Part shown: positions 32,702-40,568 of the stretch, one piece after another
Layout: each line of letters begins with the position of its first letter
Numbering within the stretch: the first letter of the stretch is position 1
Assembly: GCA_013285855.1 (NCBI GenBank)
Contig: JABDGW010000016.1
Span: 1-50,095, forward strand
Origin: Bacteroidota bacterium
GTDB taxonomy: Bacteria; Bacteroidota; Bacteroidia; Chitinophagales; Chitinophagaceae
Reading direction: 5' to 3'
DNA length: 50,095 nucleotides
Notes under the pieces: model-generated
The model's database searches: none
The model's input: the letters and a program-made list of their open reading frames with translations, nothing else
Told to the model about the DNA's origin: nothing
Program-made: the position numbers and the translations under genes

Positions 32702-33955
32702 ATGCCTTATTTATTTACTTCTGAAAGTGTGTCTGAAGGACATCCCGATAAAGTTGCAGATCAGATTTCTGATGCGCTTATAGATAATTTTCTTGCTTTT
32801 GATGCAGATAGTAAAGTTGCCTGCGAAACACTTGTAACTACAGGCCAGGTTGTATTGGCCGGCGAGGTAAAATCGAAGGCTTATTTAGATGTGCAGGAAA
32901 TTGCACGAGGTGTAATCCGCAAAATTGGTTATACTAAAAGTGAGTATATGTTTGAAGCACATTCATGCGGTGTGCTTTCTGCAATACATGAGCAATCAGC
33001 AGATATCAACCAGGGCGTTGACAGGTCAAATAAAGAAGAGCAGGGTGCAGGCGACCAGGGAATGATGTTTGGATATGCCATTAATGAAACGGAAGAACTA
33101 ATGCCTTTGGCTTTAAGTCTTGCACACAAGCTTTTAATTGAGTTAGCTGCACTTCGCCGTGAAAATAACGAGATAAAATATTTAAGGCCCGATGCAAAAA
33201 GCCAGGTTACTTTGGAATATGATGATAACAACAAACCTATTCGTATAGATGCGATTGTTGTTTCAACACAGCATGATGATTTTGCTGATGAAGCAGAGAT
33301 GCAGCAGCAGATAAAAAAAGACATGATTGAAATATTGATTCCGCGCATTAAAAAACATTATCCTGATTATGCACATTTTTTTGATGGCAATATAATCTAT
33401 CATATAAACCCAACCGGCAAGTTTGTTATTGGCGGACCGCATGGTGATACAGGACTTACCGGCAGAAAAATTATTGTTGATACGTATGGCGGAAAAGGTG
33501 CACACGGCGGCGGCGCTTTCAGCGGAAAAGATCCAAGCAAGGTTGACCGTTCTGCTGCTTATGCAACAAGGCATATTGCAAAAAATTTAGTAGCTGCAGG
33601 TGTATGTGATGAAGCGCTTGTACAGGTATCGTATGCTATTGGTGTTGCAAAACCAACCAGCATTAATGTGAAAACTTTCGGTACATCAAAAGTGAATTTA
33701 TCAGATGGTGAAATAAGCAAAAAAGTTGAAAGCATTTTTGATCTACGTCCATATTTCATTGAACAACGTTTAAAACTTCGCAATCCTATTTACAGCGAAA
33801 CTGCAGCTTATGGACACATGGGCAGAAAAAATGAAACCGTTGAAAAAACATTTTCCTCTCCCGAAGGAAAAACTGTAACCAAAACAGTTGAATTATTTAC
33901 CTGGGAAAAACTCGATTACGTTGATAAGATAAAAGAAGTGTTTAAGCTAAAGTGA
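32702..33955 (+). CDS. metK: S-adenosylmethionine synthase
   Basis: MetK makes S-adenosylmethionine from methionine and ATP, in the cytoplasm. The 417-residue length is typical of the Bacteroidota form. All core motifs are present: the opening [32 protein letters not shown] (ATP-binding), [27 protein letters not shown] and [18 protein letters not shown], the metal/phosphate-binding glycine-rich loop. It starts at the ATG at 32702 after an A-rich leader. It has no close operon partner. It supplies SAM for the radical-SAM enzyme BioB and the SET protein also encoded here. Confidence 0.97.
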   Translation: MPYLFTSESVSEGHPDKVADQISDALIDNFLAFDADSKVACETLVTTGQVVLAGEVKSKAYLDVQEIARGVIRKIGYTKSEYMFEAHSCGVLSAIHEQSADINQGVDRSNKEEQGAGDQGMMFGYAINETEELMPLALSLAHKLLIELAALRRENNEIKYLRPDAKSQVTLEYDDNNKPIRIDAIVVSTQHDDFADEAEMQQQIKKDMIEILIPRIKKHYPDYAHFFDGNIIYHINPTGKFVIGGPHGDTGLTGRKIIVDTYGGKGAHGGGAFSGKDPSKVDRSAAYATRHIAKNLVAAGVCDEALVQVSYAIGVAKPTSINVKTFGTSKVNLSDGEISKKVESIFDLRPYFIEQRLKLRNPIYSETAAYGHMGRKNETVEKTFSSPEGKTVTKTVELFTWEKLDYVDKIKEVFKLK

Positions 33956-34007
33956 TTATTATGAAATAGTCCAGGTTTTTATTGTCTCCAGAATACCGAA
34001 TATTTAA

Positions 34008-34217
34008 TTACTGCAATTCATCATCTTTTATTTCAGCTATTTTCATTAAAGATTTAAGTAAGCCAATCTTTAAAGAATCATTTTTATGTACCGGTACTGA
34101 TATGCGATAAACAGTTCCTTTTTTAGTGTATATATGATGGCTGCCATTAATTCTTGCAAGTTCCCATCCCTTTTTTTCAAGTATTTTACAAAACGATTTA
34201 CCTGATACTGTCTTCAT
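34008..34217 (-). CDS. hicA: HicA family toxin (mRNA interferase)
   Basis: HicA is a small dsRBD-fold RNase toxin. This 69-residue protein has the expected pattern: SGKSFCKILEKKGWELARIN, then GSHHIY with the conserved catalytic His region (residues 25-30), and YRISVPVHKN before the C-terminal helix. It overlaps the hicB gene by 4 bases (ATGA), so the antitoxin gene comes first. Pairing with HicB places it as a type II toxin-antitoxin module. Confidence 0.92.
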   Translation of the reverse strand: MKTVSGKSFCKILEKKGWELARINGSHHIYTKKGTVYRISVPVHKNDSLKIGLLKSLMKIAEIKDDELQ

Positions 34218-34414
34218 ACTGCAATCTCAAGAATTTGTGTATTCTCAGTTTGAGGATCATCAATATCAATACTAAGACATCCTTCAACAGCTTCATAAAT
34301 ATTTTGTAAAAGCTCTTCAAAACTTTCCCCTTGTGTGGCGCAGCCCGGAATAGAAGGAACTTCTGCCCAATAACCACCTTCTTCGGCTTTATGTATATAT
34401 ACTTTCAATTTCAT
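34214..34414 (-). CDS. hicB: HicB family antitoxin, short form
   Basis: This 66-residue protein matches the HicB N-terminal partial RNase-H fold: YIHKAEEGGYWAEVPSIPGC, then ATQGESFEELLQNIYEAVEG. No DNA-binding domain is present, unlike longer HicB antitoxins that carry a C-terminal ribbon-helix-helix or helix-turn-helix domain. It neutralises HicA by binding. Gene order is hicB then hicA, with the coding regions overlapping by 4 bases. Because the DNA-binding part is missing, autoregulation is unlikely to be done by this protein alone. Confidence 0.92.
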   Translation of the reverse strand: MKLKVYIHKAEEGGYWAEVPSIPGCATQGESFEELLQNIYEAVEGCLSIDIDDPQTENTQILEIAV

Positions 34415-34516
34415 AAACTAAAATTACAATTATTTCTACATGCACTAAACTGCATAAATTTTTATTCCTTTCTATATTGTGCGCTTTTTAATATTTATTC
34501 TTCAAAAACTATATAA

Positions 34517-35092
34517 TTATTTACTGTTTTCATTTTTCAGAAATTCATAAATCTCTTTCCATGCTTTTGTTTCCAATGCAAGCGCAGTAGCACGTAATAC
34601 ATCTTCAGTGTCTGTAATTTCTGTTAATCCTTTACCTGGTGTATGTAACAGCCATAAAGCTTTACAGCCAAGATTTTTTGCAAACTGAACATCTGTAATT
34701 CTATCTCCTATTACAAAAGAATTTTCCAAATCATAATCAGGATTATTCATGTATTGTTTTACCATACCAATACGCGGTTTTCGGTTAGGTGATTTATCTT
34801 CTTTAAATGAAGGATCAATATATACCGCGCTAAAATGCACATCTTCATTTTCAAAAGCATTGATTACGAAATCATGTATTGGCTGAAAGTTTGAGTAAGG
34901 AAAATATTGAGTTCCCAAACCATCCTGGTTGCTTACCATTATTAACTCATAATCAAATTCCGCTGCAATTAAATTCATGTATTTAAATACATGCGGATAA
35001 AACTGGAGCTTATCCCAGCTATCAATATTACCGGAAACAGGTTCAATTATAAGCGTGCCGTCACGATCAATAAATAAAATTTTTTTCGCCAT
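34517..35092 (-). CDS. HisB N-terminal-type histidinol-phosphate phosphatase, standalone
   Basis: The protein has the HAD IIIA fold of the HisB N-terminal phosphatase. Visible landmarks are LFIDRDGTLIIEP (nucleophile Asp9 and Asp11), VSNQDGLGTQYFP, RKPRIGMVKQYM and SFVIGDRITDVQFAKNLG (the third catalytic motif). HisB is usually bifunctional, with imidazoleglycerol-phosphate dehydratase attached; here the open frame ends after about 191 residues (…WKEIYEFLKNENSK), so the second half is absent. The zinc-loop cysteines of E. coli HisB are absent (here SFKEDKSPNRKP), which I recall from other Bacteroidota HisB N-domains too. No other his gene is in the window. I chose the ATG at 35090-35092. Confidence 0.85.
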   Translation of the reverse strand: MAKKILFIDRDGTLIIEPVSGNIDSWDKLQFYPHVFKYMNLIAAEFDYELIMVSNQDGLGTQYFPYSNFQPIHDFVINAFENEDVHFSAVYIDPSFKEDKSPNRKPRIGMVKQYMNNPDYDLENSFVIGDRITDVQFAKNLGCKALWLLHTPGKGLTEITDTEDVLRATALALETKAWKEIYEFLKNENSK

Positions 35093-35205
35093 AAAGTGCA
35101 ATGTTAGTTATTTGTTTTTATGTTGAATTGTTATATAAATACAATTGTTTTCTGCAATAAAAACATTTGAGTATTTTTAAAATATTATTCACCTAACGAA
35201 GCTTT

Positions 35206-36120
35206 ATGAACAACAACTCAAGAAGAAAATTTATAACACAGAGCGCACTTACAGTTGCGGGATTTTCCTTATTAAAATCAAAAGCGTTTTCAAAGCCTTT
35301 TGCAAACGATCATATTACAGGCATACAGTTATATTCTGTTCGTGATGATATGAAAAAAGATCCCGCCGGCACTCTTAAACAATTGGCAGCACTGGGCTAC
35401 AAGGATGTTGAACATGCCGGCTATGCTGATAGAAAATTTTATGGTTATACTCCTGCAGATTTTAAAAAGCTTTTAAGTGATACCGGGTTAACAATGTTAA
35501 GCGGGCACAGCTCTTTAGACGGTGACAGATGGGATAAAAGCAATAATAATTTTACAGATAAATGGAAATATACTTTTGAAGATGCAGCAGCCGTTGGAAT
35601 GAAATATGTGATTAGCCCGGGAGTTGATGAAAACCTTTGCAAAAATGAAGACGATTTTAAATGGTATATGCAACTGTTTAATAAAACGGGCGAGTTATCT
35701 AAAAAGTCAGGAATAACTTTTGCCTATCATAATGAAAGTTATGAATTCAATCATTATTTAAATAATGTAAGGTTGTATGATATTCTTCTTAAATCTACAG
35801 ATCCATCCCTTGTGTATCAGCAAATAGATATTGGCAATATGTATGGACCAGGTGGAAGAGCTATGGAATATTTAAAAAATTATCCGGGTAGATTTTTTTC
35901 CATGCATGTAAAAGATGAAATAACAAGCTCCACGCATGATGAAGGTTACGAAAGCACTGTTCTTGGTAAAGGTGTAATTGGAGTTAAAGAAATTTTAGAT
36001 TATGCAAAGAAGAATGGAGGTACAAAACAATTTATCATTGAACAGGAATCTTACCAGGGATTACAACCCATTGATTGCGCAAAGGAAGATTTGGAAATAA
36101 TGAAAAAATGGGGTTATTAA
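35206..36120 (+). CDS. Tat-exported sugar phosphate isomerase/epimerase-like protein
   Basis: This 304-residue protein has a twin-arginine signal (NNNSRRKFITQSALTVAGFS), so it is probably exported folded to the periplasm. The rest fits the xylose isomerase-like TIM barrel (AP endonuclease 2 family): GIQLYSVRDDM, LAALGYKDVEHAGYADR, KYVISPGVDENLCKN, FAYHNESYEF, YQQIDIGNMYGPGGRAMEYL and FSMHVKDEI, which carry the metal-binding Glu, Asp and His positions. Substrate is unknown; many homologues act on sugars or inositols. A strong bidirectional terminator follows its stop. Confidence 0.88.
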   Translation: MNNNSRRKFITQSALTVAGFSLLKSKAFSKPFANDHITGIQLYSVRDDMKKDPAGTLKQLAALGYKDVEHAGYADRKFYGYTPADFKKLLSDTGLTMLSGHSSLDGDRWDKSNNNFTDKWKYTFEDAAAVGMKYVISPGVDENLCKNEDDFKWYMQLFNKTGELSKKSGITFAYHNESYEFNHYLNNVRLYDILLKSTDPSLVYQQIDIGNMYGPGGRAMEYLKNYPGRFFSMHVKDEITSSTHDEGYESTVLGKGVIGVKEILDYAKKNGGTKQFIIEQESYQGLQPIDCAKEDLEIMKKWGY

Positions 36121-36131
36121 AATCTTATCAC

Positions 36132-36162
36132 AAAAAAAACCCGCAACGTTGCGGGTTTTTTT
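36132..36162. terminator. Bidirectional intrinsic terminator
   Basis: The 16-bp palindrome CCCGCAACGTTGCGGG (36140-36155) is flanked by an A run and a T run and makes a 30-bp near-perfect palindrome. It lies between the convergent sugar isomerase (plus) and bioB (minus) genes, and can end both transcripts. Confidence 0.92.
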
Positions 36163-36185
36163 ATTTATATATTTTGATTGATTAA

Positions 36186-37190
36186 TCAATTTATCATTTC
36201 TTCAACCAATTCTTTTTCTTCTTTAAATGCAACTCTTGGTTTTAATCCAAGCAGTTGAAACATTGCATCATCTTCTTCAAAGCTTGGGTTTGGCGTAGTT
36301 AATAACTTATCGCCTGCAAAAATTGAATTGGCGCCGGCCATAAAACACAAAGCCTGTTCAGCAATACTCATGCTTGTTCTGCCAGCACTTAAACGCACCA
36401 TACTTTTCGGCATAAGAATTCTTGCAGCAGCAATCATTCGGATCATATCCCAAACATCAACTCTCTGATTATGTTCTAACGGCGTTCCTGCAATAGCAAC
36501 CAAAGCATTTATCGGCACGCTTTCAGGATGTTCAGGCATGGTTGATAACGTATGCAACATTTTAATCCTGTCTTCGTGTGTTTCGCCTAAACCAATAATG
36601 CCACCGCAGCAAACACTCACACCGGTTTTACGTACATTATCCAAGGTTTGCAAACGATCATTGTACGTGCGTGTAGTTATAATTTCAGAATAATATTCAG
36701 ATGAAGTATCAAGATTATGATTGTACGCATACAAACCGGCATCTGCAAGCTTTTGCGCCTGTGTTTCGGTGAGCATGCCGAGCGTGCAGCAAACTTCCAT
36801 TCCCATTTCATTTACTCCCTTTACCATTTCAATCACGCGGTCAAAATCTTTGTTATCTCTTACTTCACGCCACGCAGCGCCCATACAAAAACGTGTGCTG
36901 CCTGCATCTTTTGCTTTTTGCGCATAAGAAAGCACTTCTTCTTTTTTCATCAGTGCATGTACGTTTACCCCGGTATTATAGCGCGCTGCCTGCGGGCAAT
37001 AAGCGCAATCTTCAGTGCAGCCACCGGTTTTAATACTTAACAAAGTACAAACCTGCACTTCAGCCGTATCATTAAATTTTTTATGAATTGTTGCTGCTTT
37101 AAAAACCAGCTCTAAAAGCGGCGCATTATATATTTCATAAATCTCTTCTATTGACCAATTATTGCGAATTGCATTTTGCATAAACATCAT
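36186..37190 (-). CDS. bioB: Biotin synthase
   Basis: BioB is a radical-SAM enzyme that inserts sulfur into dethiobiotin to make biotin. The 334-residue protein has the [4Fe-4S] cluster motif CTEDCAYC (Cys58, Cys62, Cys65), preceded by LLSIKTGG and followed by [10 protein letters not shown]. Later landmarks are [45 protein letters not shown] and [10 protein letters not shown], the last with the conserved Arg near the second cluster. It is a complete, normal-length gene. Other bio genes are not in the window. It ends at the bidirectional terminator 36132-36162. Confidence 0.97.
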   Translation of the reverse strand: MMFMQNAIRNNWSIEEIYEIYNAPLLELVFKAATIHKKFNDTAEVQVCTLLSIKTGGCTEDCAYCPQAARYNTGVNVHALMKKEEVLSYAQKAKDAGSTRFCMGAAWREVRDNKDFDRVIEMVKGVNEMGMEVCCTLGMLTETQAQKLADAGLYAYNHNLDTSSEYYSEIITTRTYNDRLQTLDNVRKTGVSVCCGGIIGLGETHEDRIKMLHTLSTMPEHPESVPINALVAIAGTPLEHNQRVDVWDMIRMIAAARILMPKSMVRLSAGRTSMSIAEQALCFMAGANSIFAGDKLLTTPNPSFEEDDAMFQLLGLKPRVAFKEEKELVEEMIN

Positions 37191-37340
37191 TTAAAAACAA
37201 AAATAGGAAAGTTGATTTTATATGAATAAAGAAGAGCTAAGGAAAACCATTAATTGCAGAAAGGTTATTCTGCAAGCTTTTCTGCCTGAGCGAATGCAGT
37301 TTTACCTAATCACCTAGGGTTAAGCAAAGAATAAAAATTA

Positions 37341-38447
37341 TTACGCCAAAAACTGCGAGTGAATATAATCAACTACATCTTTATAATCCTGAGCCCGGTT
37401 GTATACAGCTAATTGCCTGTCTGCCCCAGTGCCCTGCTCTAAGATTTTTTGCACATAATTAATTGCATACCTGCTGCCTAATTCATCTACTACATCATCC
37501 ACAAAATCCAGTAATTCATAAATTAAAACACGTGTGTTTACTTCTGTTTCTTTGCCAAAATCAATCAGGCTTCCATCAATACCATACCTGCCGGCACGCC
37601 ATTTATTTTCATTTATCAAAACACGTGGATAAATAATAAAGTTGAGATTTTGTGAACGCAGCTTATACAGTTTTACGCAAATTGCCTGGAACAAGGCTGC
37701 AATAGCAATGGTTTCATTTATTGTCATCGGCACATCACAAATTCTAAATTCAACTGTATTAAAAAAAGGATGCACACGCAAATCCCACCATATCTTTTTT
37801 GCATTATCAATGCAATTGGTTTTTATAAGCAGATTTACATAATTATCATAAGCCTCGATGCTTTCAAAATAATCCGGAATGCCGGTGCGTGGGAATTTAT
37901 CAAACACTTTTGTGCGGAAAGATTTGTAACCGGTTTCTCTGCCTTCCCAAAAAGGTGAGTTTGTGCTTAATGCATACACATGCGGCAAAAAATATCTTGC
38001 AGAGTTAGCAATATGAACAGCCATCTTGCGGTCTTCCATACCAACATGCACATGCAAGCCAAAAATTAGGTTGCTGCGTGCTGCTTCCTGCAATTCATTT
38101 ACAATTTGATTGTAACGCACATGATCTGTGATCAACTGCCTTTCCCAATGGCTAAAGGGATGTGTACCTGATGCGCCCATCCAAAACCCAAGCCCATCGG
38201 CAATTTGCGAGATAACAGTGCGCAATGTTGTTACATCGCGCTGCGCTTCTTCAATGTTTTGACAAATTTCTGTGCCTACTTCCACAACGGCCTGGTGCAT
38301 TTCTGCTTTTACCTGGTCTTTAATTATTTTCTGGCCTTCTGTAACTATTTTTTGTTCATGACTTTTTAGTTCCCTTGTTTCAGGGTCAACAACCATATAC
38401 TCTTCTTCTATGCCCAGCGTAAAATATTTAAAGCTAAGATTTGACAT
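37341..38447 (-). CDS. Carboxylate-amine ligase, GCS2 family (YbdK-like)
   Basis: GCS2 proteins are ATP-dependent amide-bond-forming ligases; E. coli YbdK has weak glutamate–cysteine ligase activity and the true substrate is uncertain. The 368-residue protein opens with FTLGIEEEYMVVDPETREL, the family signature. Other landmarks are ASGTHPFSHWERQLITDH, NLIFGLHVHVGMEDRKMAVH, RTGIPDYFESIEAYDNYV, WWDLRVHPFFNTVEFRICDV and RAGRYGIDGSLIDFG. I take the ATG at 38445-38447 as start; an upstream in-frame TTG adds four residues. It is 109 bases downstream of the ATP-grasp gene on the same strand, so the two may be an operon. A Bacteroidota CCCCTAAAGGGG hairpin lies just upstream of its start. Confidence 0.92.
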   Translation of the reverse strand: MSNLSFKYFTLGIEEEYMVVDPETRELKSHEQKIVTEGQKIIKDQVKAEMHQAVVEVGTEICQNIEEAQRDVTTLRTVISQIADGLGFWMGASGTHPFSHWERQLITDHVRYNQIVNELQEAARSNLIFGLHVHVGMEDRKMAVHIANSARYFLPHVYALSTNSPFWEGRETGYKSFRTKVFDKFPRTGIPDYFESIEAYDNYVNLLIKTNCIDNAKKIWWDLRVHPFFNTVEFRICDVPMTINETIAIAALFQAICVKLYKLRSQNLNFIIYPRVLINENKWRAGRYGIDGSLIDFGKETEVNTRVLIYELLDFVDDVVDELGSRYAINYVQKILEQGTGADRQLAVYNRAQDYKDVVDYIHSQFLA

Positions 38448-38459
38448 AATTACCCCCAA

Positions 38460-38471
38460 CCCCTAAAGGGG
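38460..38471. repeat. CCCCTAAAGGGG hairpin upstream of the GCS2 gene
   Basis: CCCC (38460-38463) and GGGG (38468-38471) pair across TAAA. Short C-rich/G-rich hairpins of this type are common intergenic repeats in Bacteroidota. This one lies 12 bases before the GCS2 gene's start codon and could affect its expression. Confidence 0.5.
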
Positions 38472-38556
38472 AGTTTATAGCTCTATTAAAAGAGTTCCTG
38501 TTAAGAAATTTTTTACTAAATCAACCACTAAATATAATCTTGTTTAAAAAATGCTT

Positions 38557-39513
38557 TTATGGATTTAAGGCTTCCTTATTTGCACTGGTTCTTACATATT
38601 CGCCCCAGGTTAAACTGTCTTTACCTTCTTCATACGATTGCGCTTTTTCAATAGCATAATTAGCTGCAGTTTCTACTACCCAGGCAAAGTTTTCTTCTCC
38701 AACGCTATTGCGGTCTGCATCAGGTGCAGGATTACAAAAATCTATTGCATAAGGTACTCCGTCGCGAAGCGCCAGTTCAACTGTATTAAAATCATAACCT
38801 AAATATTTATTTATACGCAGCACAATGTTTTCCATCTCCTGTAATTTTTCAGCGTTGGGCTTAAAATCTGCCACATAACGCAGGTGATGCGGGTTGCGCG
38901 GTTCGTAAGGCATAATACGTACATGTTTACCACCAATGCAATAACAGCGGTAATATTCTTCAAATACAATTTCTTCCTGTAACATCATTACAAGCTGGCC
39001 GGTTTCTGCATGTTTATCAAAAAAATCATTCAAATCTTTTATCTTATATACATTTTTCCATCCGCCGCCGGCAAAAGGTTTCATGTAAGCAGGAAAACCA
39101 ACATAATTAAAAATGCCTTCCCAGTCTAAGGGATAAGCAAGATTTGAAAAAGATTCGTTTGCTGTGTCTGCAGGCAAATCTCTTGAAGGCACAATAACTG
39201 TTTTAGGTACAGGAACATTAATTTTTGTAGCAAGACAATTATTAAAAAATTTTTCATCAGCGCTCCACCAAAATGGGTTATTAATAACTGCAGTACCAGT
39301 AAGCGCAGCATTTTTTAAATAGGCGCGATAGAAAGGAACATCCTGGCTTATCCTATCAAGTATTACAGAATAATCTGCAGGTTCGCCCTGCATTACTTTA
39401 TTAATATGCACGGGTTCTGCTTTAATTCCATCAATGCCTTTACTATTTACTCTTTCTATAAATGCCTGTGGAAATGTTCTTTCCTGCCCAAAAAGTATCC
39501 CGATTTTTTTCAT
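38557..39513 (-). CDS. ATP-grasp family protein, possible amidoligase
   Basis: The 318-residue cytoplasmic protein has an ATP-grasp layout. Visible segments are a Rossmann-like start (MKKIGILFGQERTFPQAFIE), DRISQDVPFYRAYLKNAAL and INNPFWWSADEKFFNN, followed by GFPAYMKPFAGGGWKNVYKI (nucleotide-binding Lys-Pro strand and Gly-rich loop), LVMMLQEEI, then YRCYCIGGKHVRIMPY and FNTVELALRDGVPYAIDFCN, which hold the metal-binding acidic residues (D-x-N near the end). Family knowledge: such ligases activate a carboxylate with ATP and join it to an amine, thiol or ammonia. Its substrate is unknown. It sits between a GCS2 ligase (same strand) and a divergent esterase. Confidence 0.88.
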   Translation of the reverse strand: MKKIGILFGQERTFPQAFIERVNSKGIDGIKAEPVHINKVMQGEPADYSVILDRISQDVPFYRAYLKNAALTGTAVINNPFWWSADEKFFNNCLATKINVPVPKTVIVPSRDLPADTANESFSNLAYPLDWEGIFNYVGFPAYMKPFAGGGWKNVYKIKDLNDFFDKHAETGQLVMMLQEEIVFEEYYRCYCIGGKHVRIMPYEPRNPHHLRYVADFKPNAEKLQEMENIVLRINKYLGYDFNTVELALRDGVPYAIDFCNPAPDADRNSVGEENFAWVVETAANYAIEKAQSYEEGKDSLTWGEYVRTSANKEALNP

Positions 39514-39651
39514 GTGGTAAGTTTTTTGTTTTTTAATTCGTCAGATATATAATTGGCAATTATTACACCCCCAATTCATAAATTTAATTTTAATTGAAGA
39601 TAACCGTTTCAAATTAAAGAAATTAATTACAATAATTTTTTTTGAAATAAT

Positions 39652-39672
39652 CTACTACAATTTTTGTAGTAG
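39652..39672. promoter_or_regulatory. Inverted repeat upstream of the esterase, possible operator
   Basis: CTACTACAA (39652-39660) and TTGTAGTAG (39664-39672) form a 9-bp perfect inverted repeat with a 3-base spacer. It lies in the divergent region between the ATP-grasp gene and the esterase, 17 bases before the esterase start, just upstream of a TAnnTTTG element. It could be a regulator site; no regulator is adjacent. Confidence 0.5.
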
Positions 39673-39674
39673 GT

Positions 39675-39682
39675 TATATTTG
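39675..39682 (+). promoter_or_regulatory. Candidate -7 promoter element for the esterase
   Basis: TATATTTG fits the Bacteroidota TAnnTTTG consensus and lies only 7 bases before the esterase start codon. This would give a nearly leaderless transcript, which is unusual, so the call is uncertain. Confidence 0.3.
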
Positions 39683-39689
39683 AATTTTT

Positions 39690-40505
39690 ATGAAGAGCAA
39701 TAAAACCGAATTATCCAATATTCTTGTTGAAAGAAATACGCTTACTTCCAATTTTTTAGAAAGAGAGGTTATAACAGATGCATACCTGCCTGTGAACATT
39801 AAACGCCCGCAGGAAATGAGTTTATTGTTGATTAATGATGGGCAGGACCTGCCCAAAATGCCCTTTGAAGAAATTCTTAATGAACTTTTAGAGCAGGGAA
39901 AAATTGAGCCAGTTGTGTGTATTGGTATTCATTGCAGTGCTGATAGAAAAATGGAATACGGCGTTGCCGGGCAGCCTGATTATAAAGGCCGGGGTATTAA
40001 AGCAACTGCTTATACAAGTTTTATATTTAATGAATTGCTGCCGTTTATTCACGAAGTATATAATGTGCCTTCGTTTAAAGAAAAATCTTTCGCAGGATTT
40101 TCTTTGGGTGGCCTAAGCGCTTTGGATATTGTATGGAATCACCCGGAAGAATTTTCAAATGTTGGCGTTTTCAGCGGCTCTTTATGGTGGCGCAGCCGTG
40201 GCTACAGAGAAGGTTATGACGATAATAAACACCGCATTATACTTCAACAGATAAAAAAAGGAAATTTTTATCCCTGGCTTAAATTCTTTTTTGAATGCGG
40301 TGTGCTCGACGAAAAAGCAGACCGGAATAATAATGGCGTGATTGACGCGATTGATGATACACTTGACCTGATAAAAGAGCTTAAGCAAAAAGGTTATGCT
40401 GATAGCAGTATAAAATATCTTGAATTAAAAGATGGCAGGCATGATGTTGATACCTGGGCAAAAGCTTTTCCTGATTTTTTAAAATGGAGCTGGCCAAAAT
40501 TATAG
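39690..40505 (+). CDS. Putative esterase (esterase D / enterochelin esterase-like)
   Basis: The 271-residue protein has no signal peptide. Its α/β hydrolase features are LLLINDGQDLPKMP near residue 50, PVVCIGIH, the nucleophile elbow AGFSLGGLSA (Ser about residue 139) and a C-terminal His in LKDGRHDVDTWAKAFPDFL. It belongs to the esterase/enterochelin-hydrolase group that cleaves ester or amide bonds. A segment DRNNNGVIDAIDDTLDLI (about residue 215) looks like an EF-hand-type calcium loop, which is unusual here. It is divergent from the ATP-grasp gene, with an inverted repeat between them; that context suggests it could modify a product of the ligases. Substrate is unknown. Confidence 0.85.
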   Translation: MKSNKTELSNILVERNTLTSNFLEREVITDAYLPVNIKRPQEMSLLLINDGQDLPKMPFEEILNELLEQGKIEPVVCIGIHCSADRKMEYGVAGQPDYKGRGIKATAYTSFIFNELLPFIHEVYNVPSFKEKSFAGFSLGGLSALDIVWNHPEEFSNVGVFSGSLWWRSRGYREGYDDNKHRIILQQIKKGNFYPWLKFFFECGVLDEKADRNNNGVIDAIDDTLDLIKELKQKGYADSSIKYLELKDGRHDVDTWAKAFPDFLKWSWPKL

Positions 40506-40518
40506 TTTTTCTCAAATA

Positions 40519-40547
40519 CAAAAGCCATCAGTAATTGATGGCTTTTG
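40519..40547. terminator. Bidirectional terminator after the esterase
   Basis: A perfect 12-bp stem is formed by CAAAAGCCATCA (40519-40530) and TGATGGCTTTTG (40536-40547) with the loop GTAAT. It lies between the convergent esterase and S9 peptidase genes and carries T/A runs in the stem base. Confidence 0.85.
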
Positions 40548-40568
40548 CATATAAAATATCTTCAGATC

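Noticed and set aside
38448..38459. Upstream TTG start for the GCS2 gene
   Set aside because: It adds only four residues that overlap the hairpin and do not match the family; the ATG at 38445-38447 gives the usual N-terminus.
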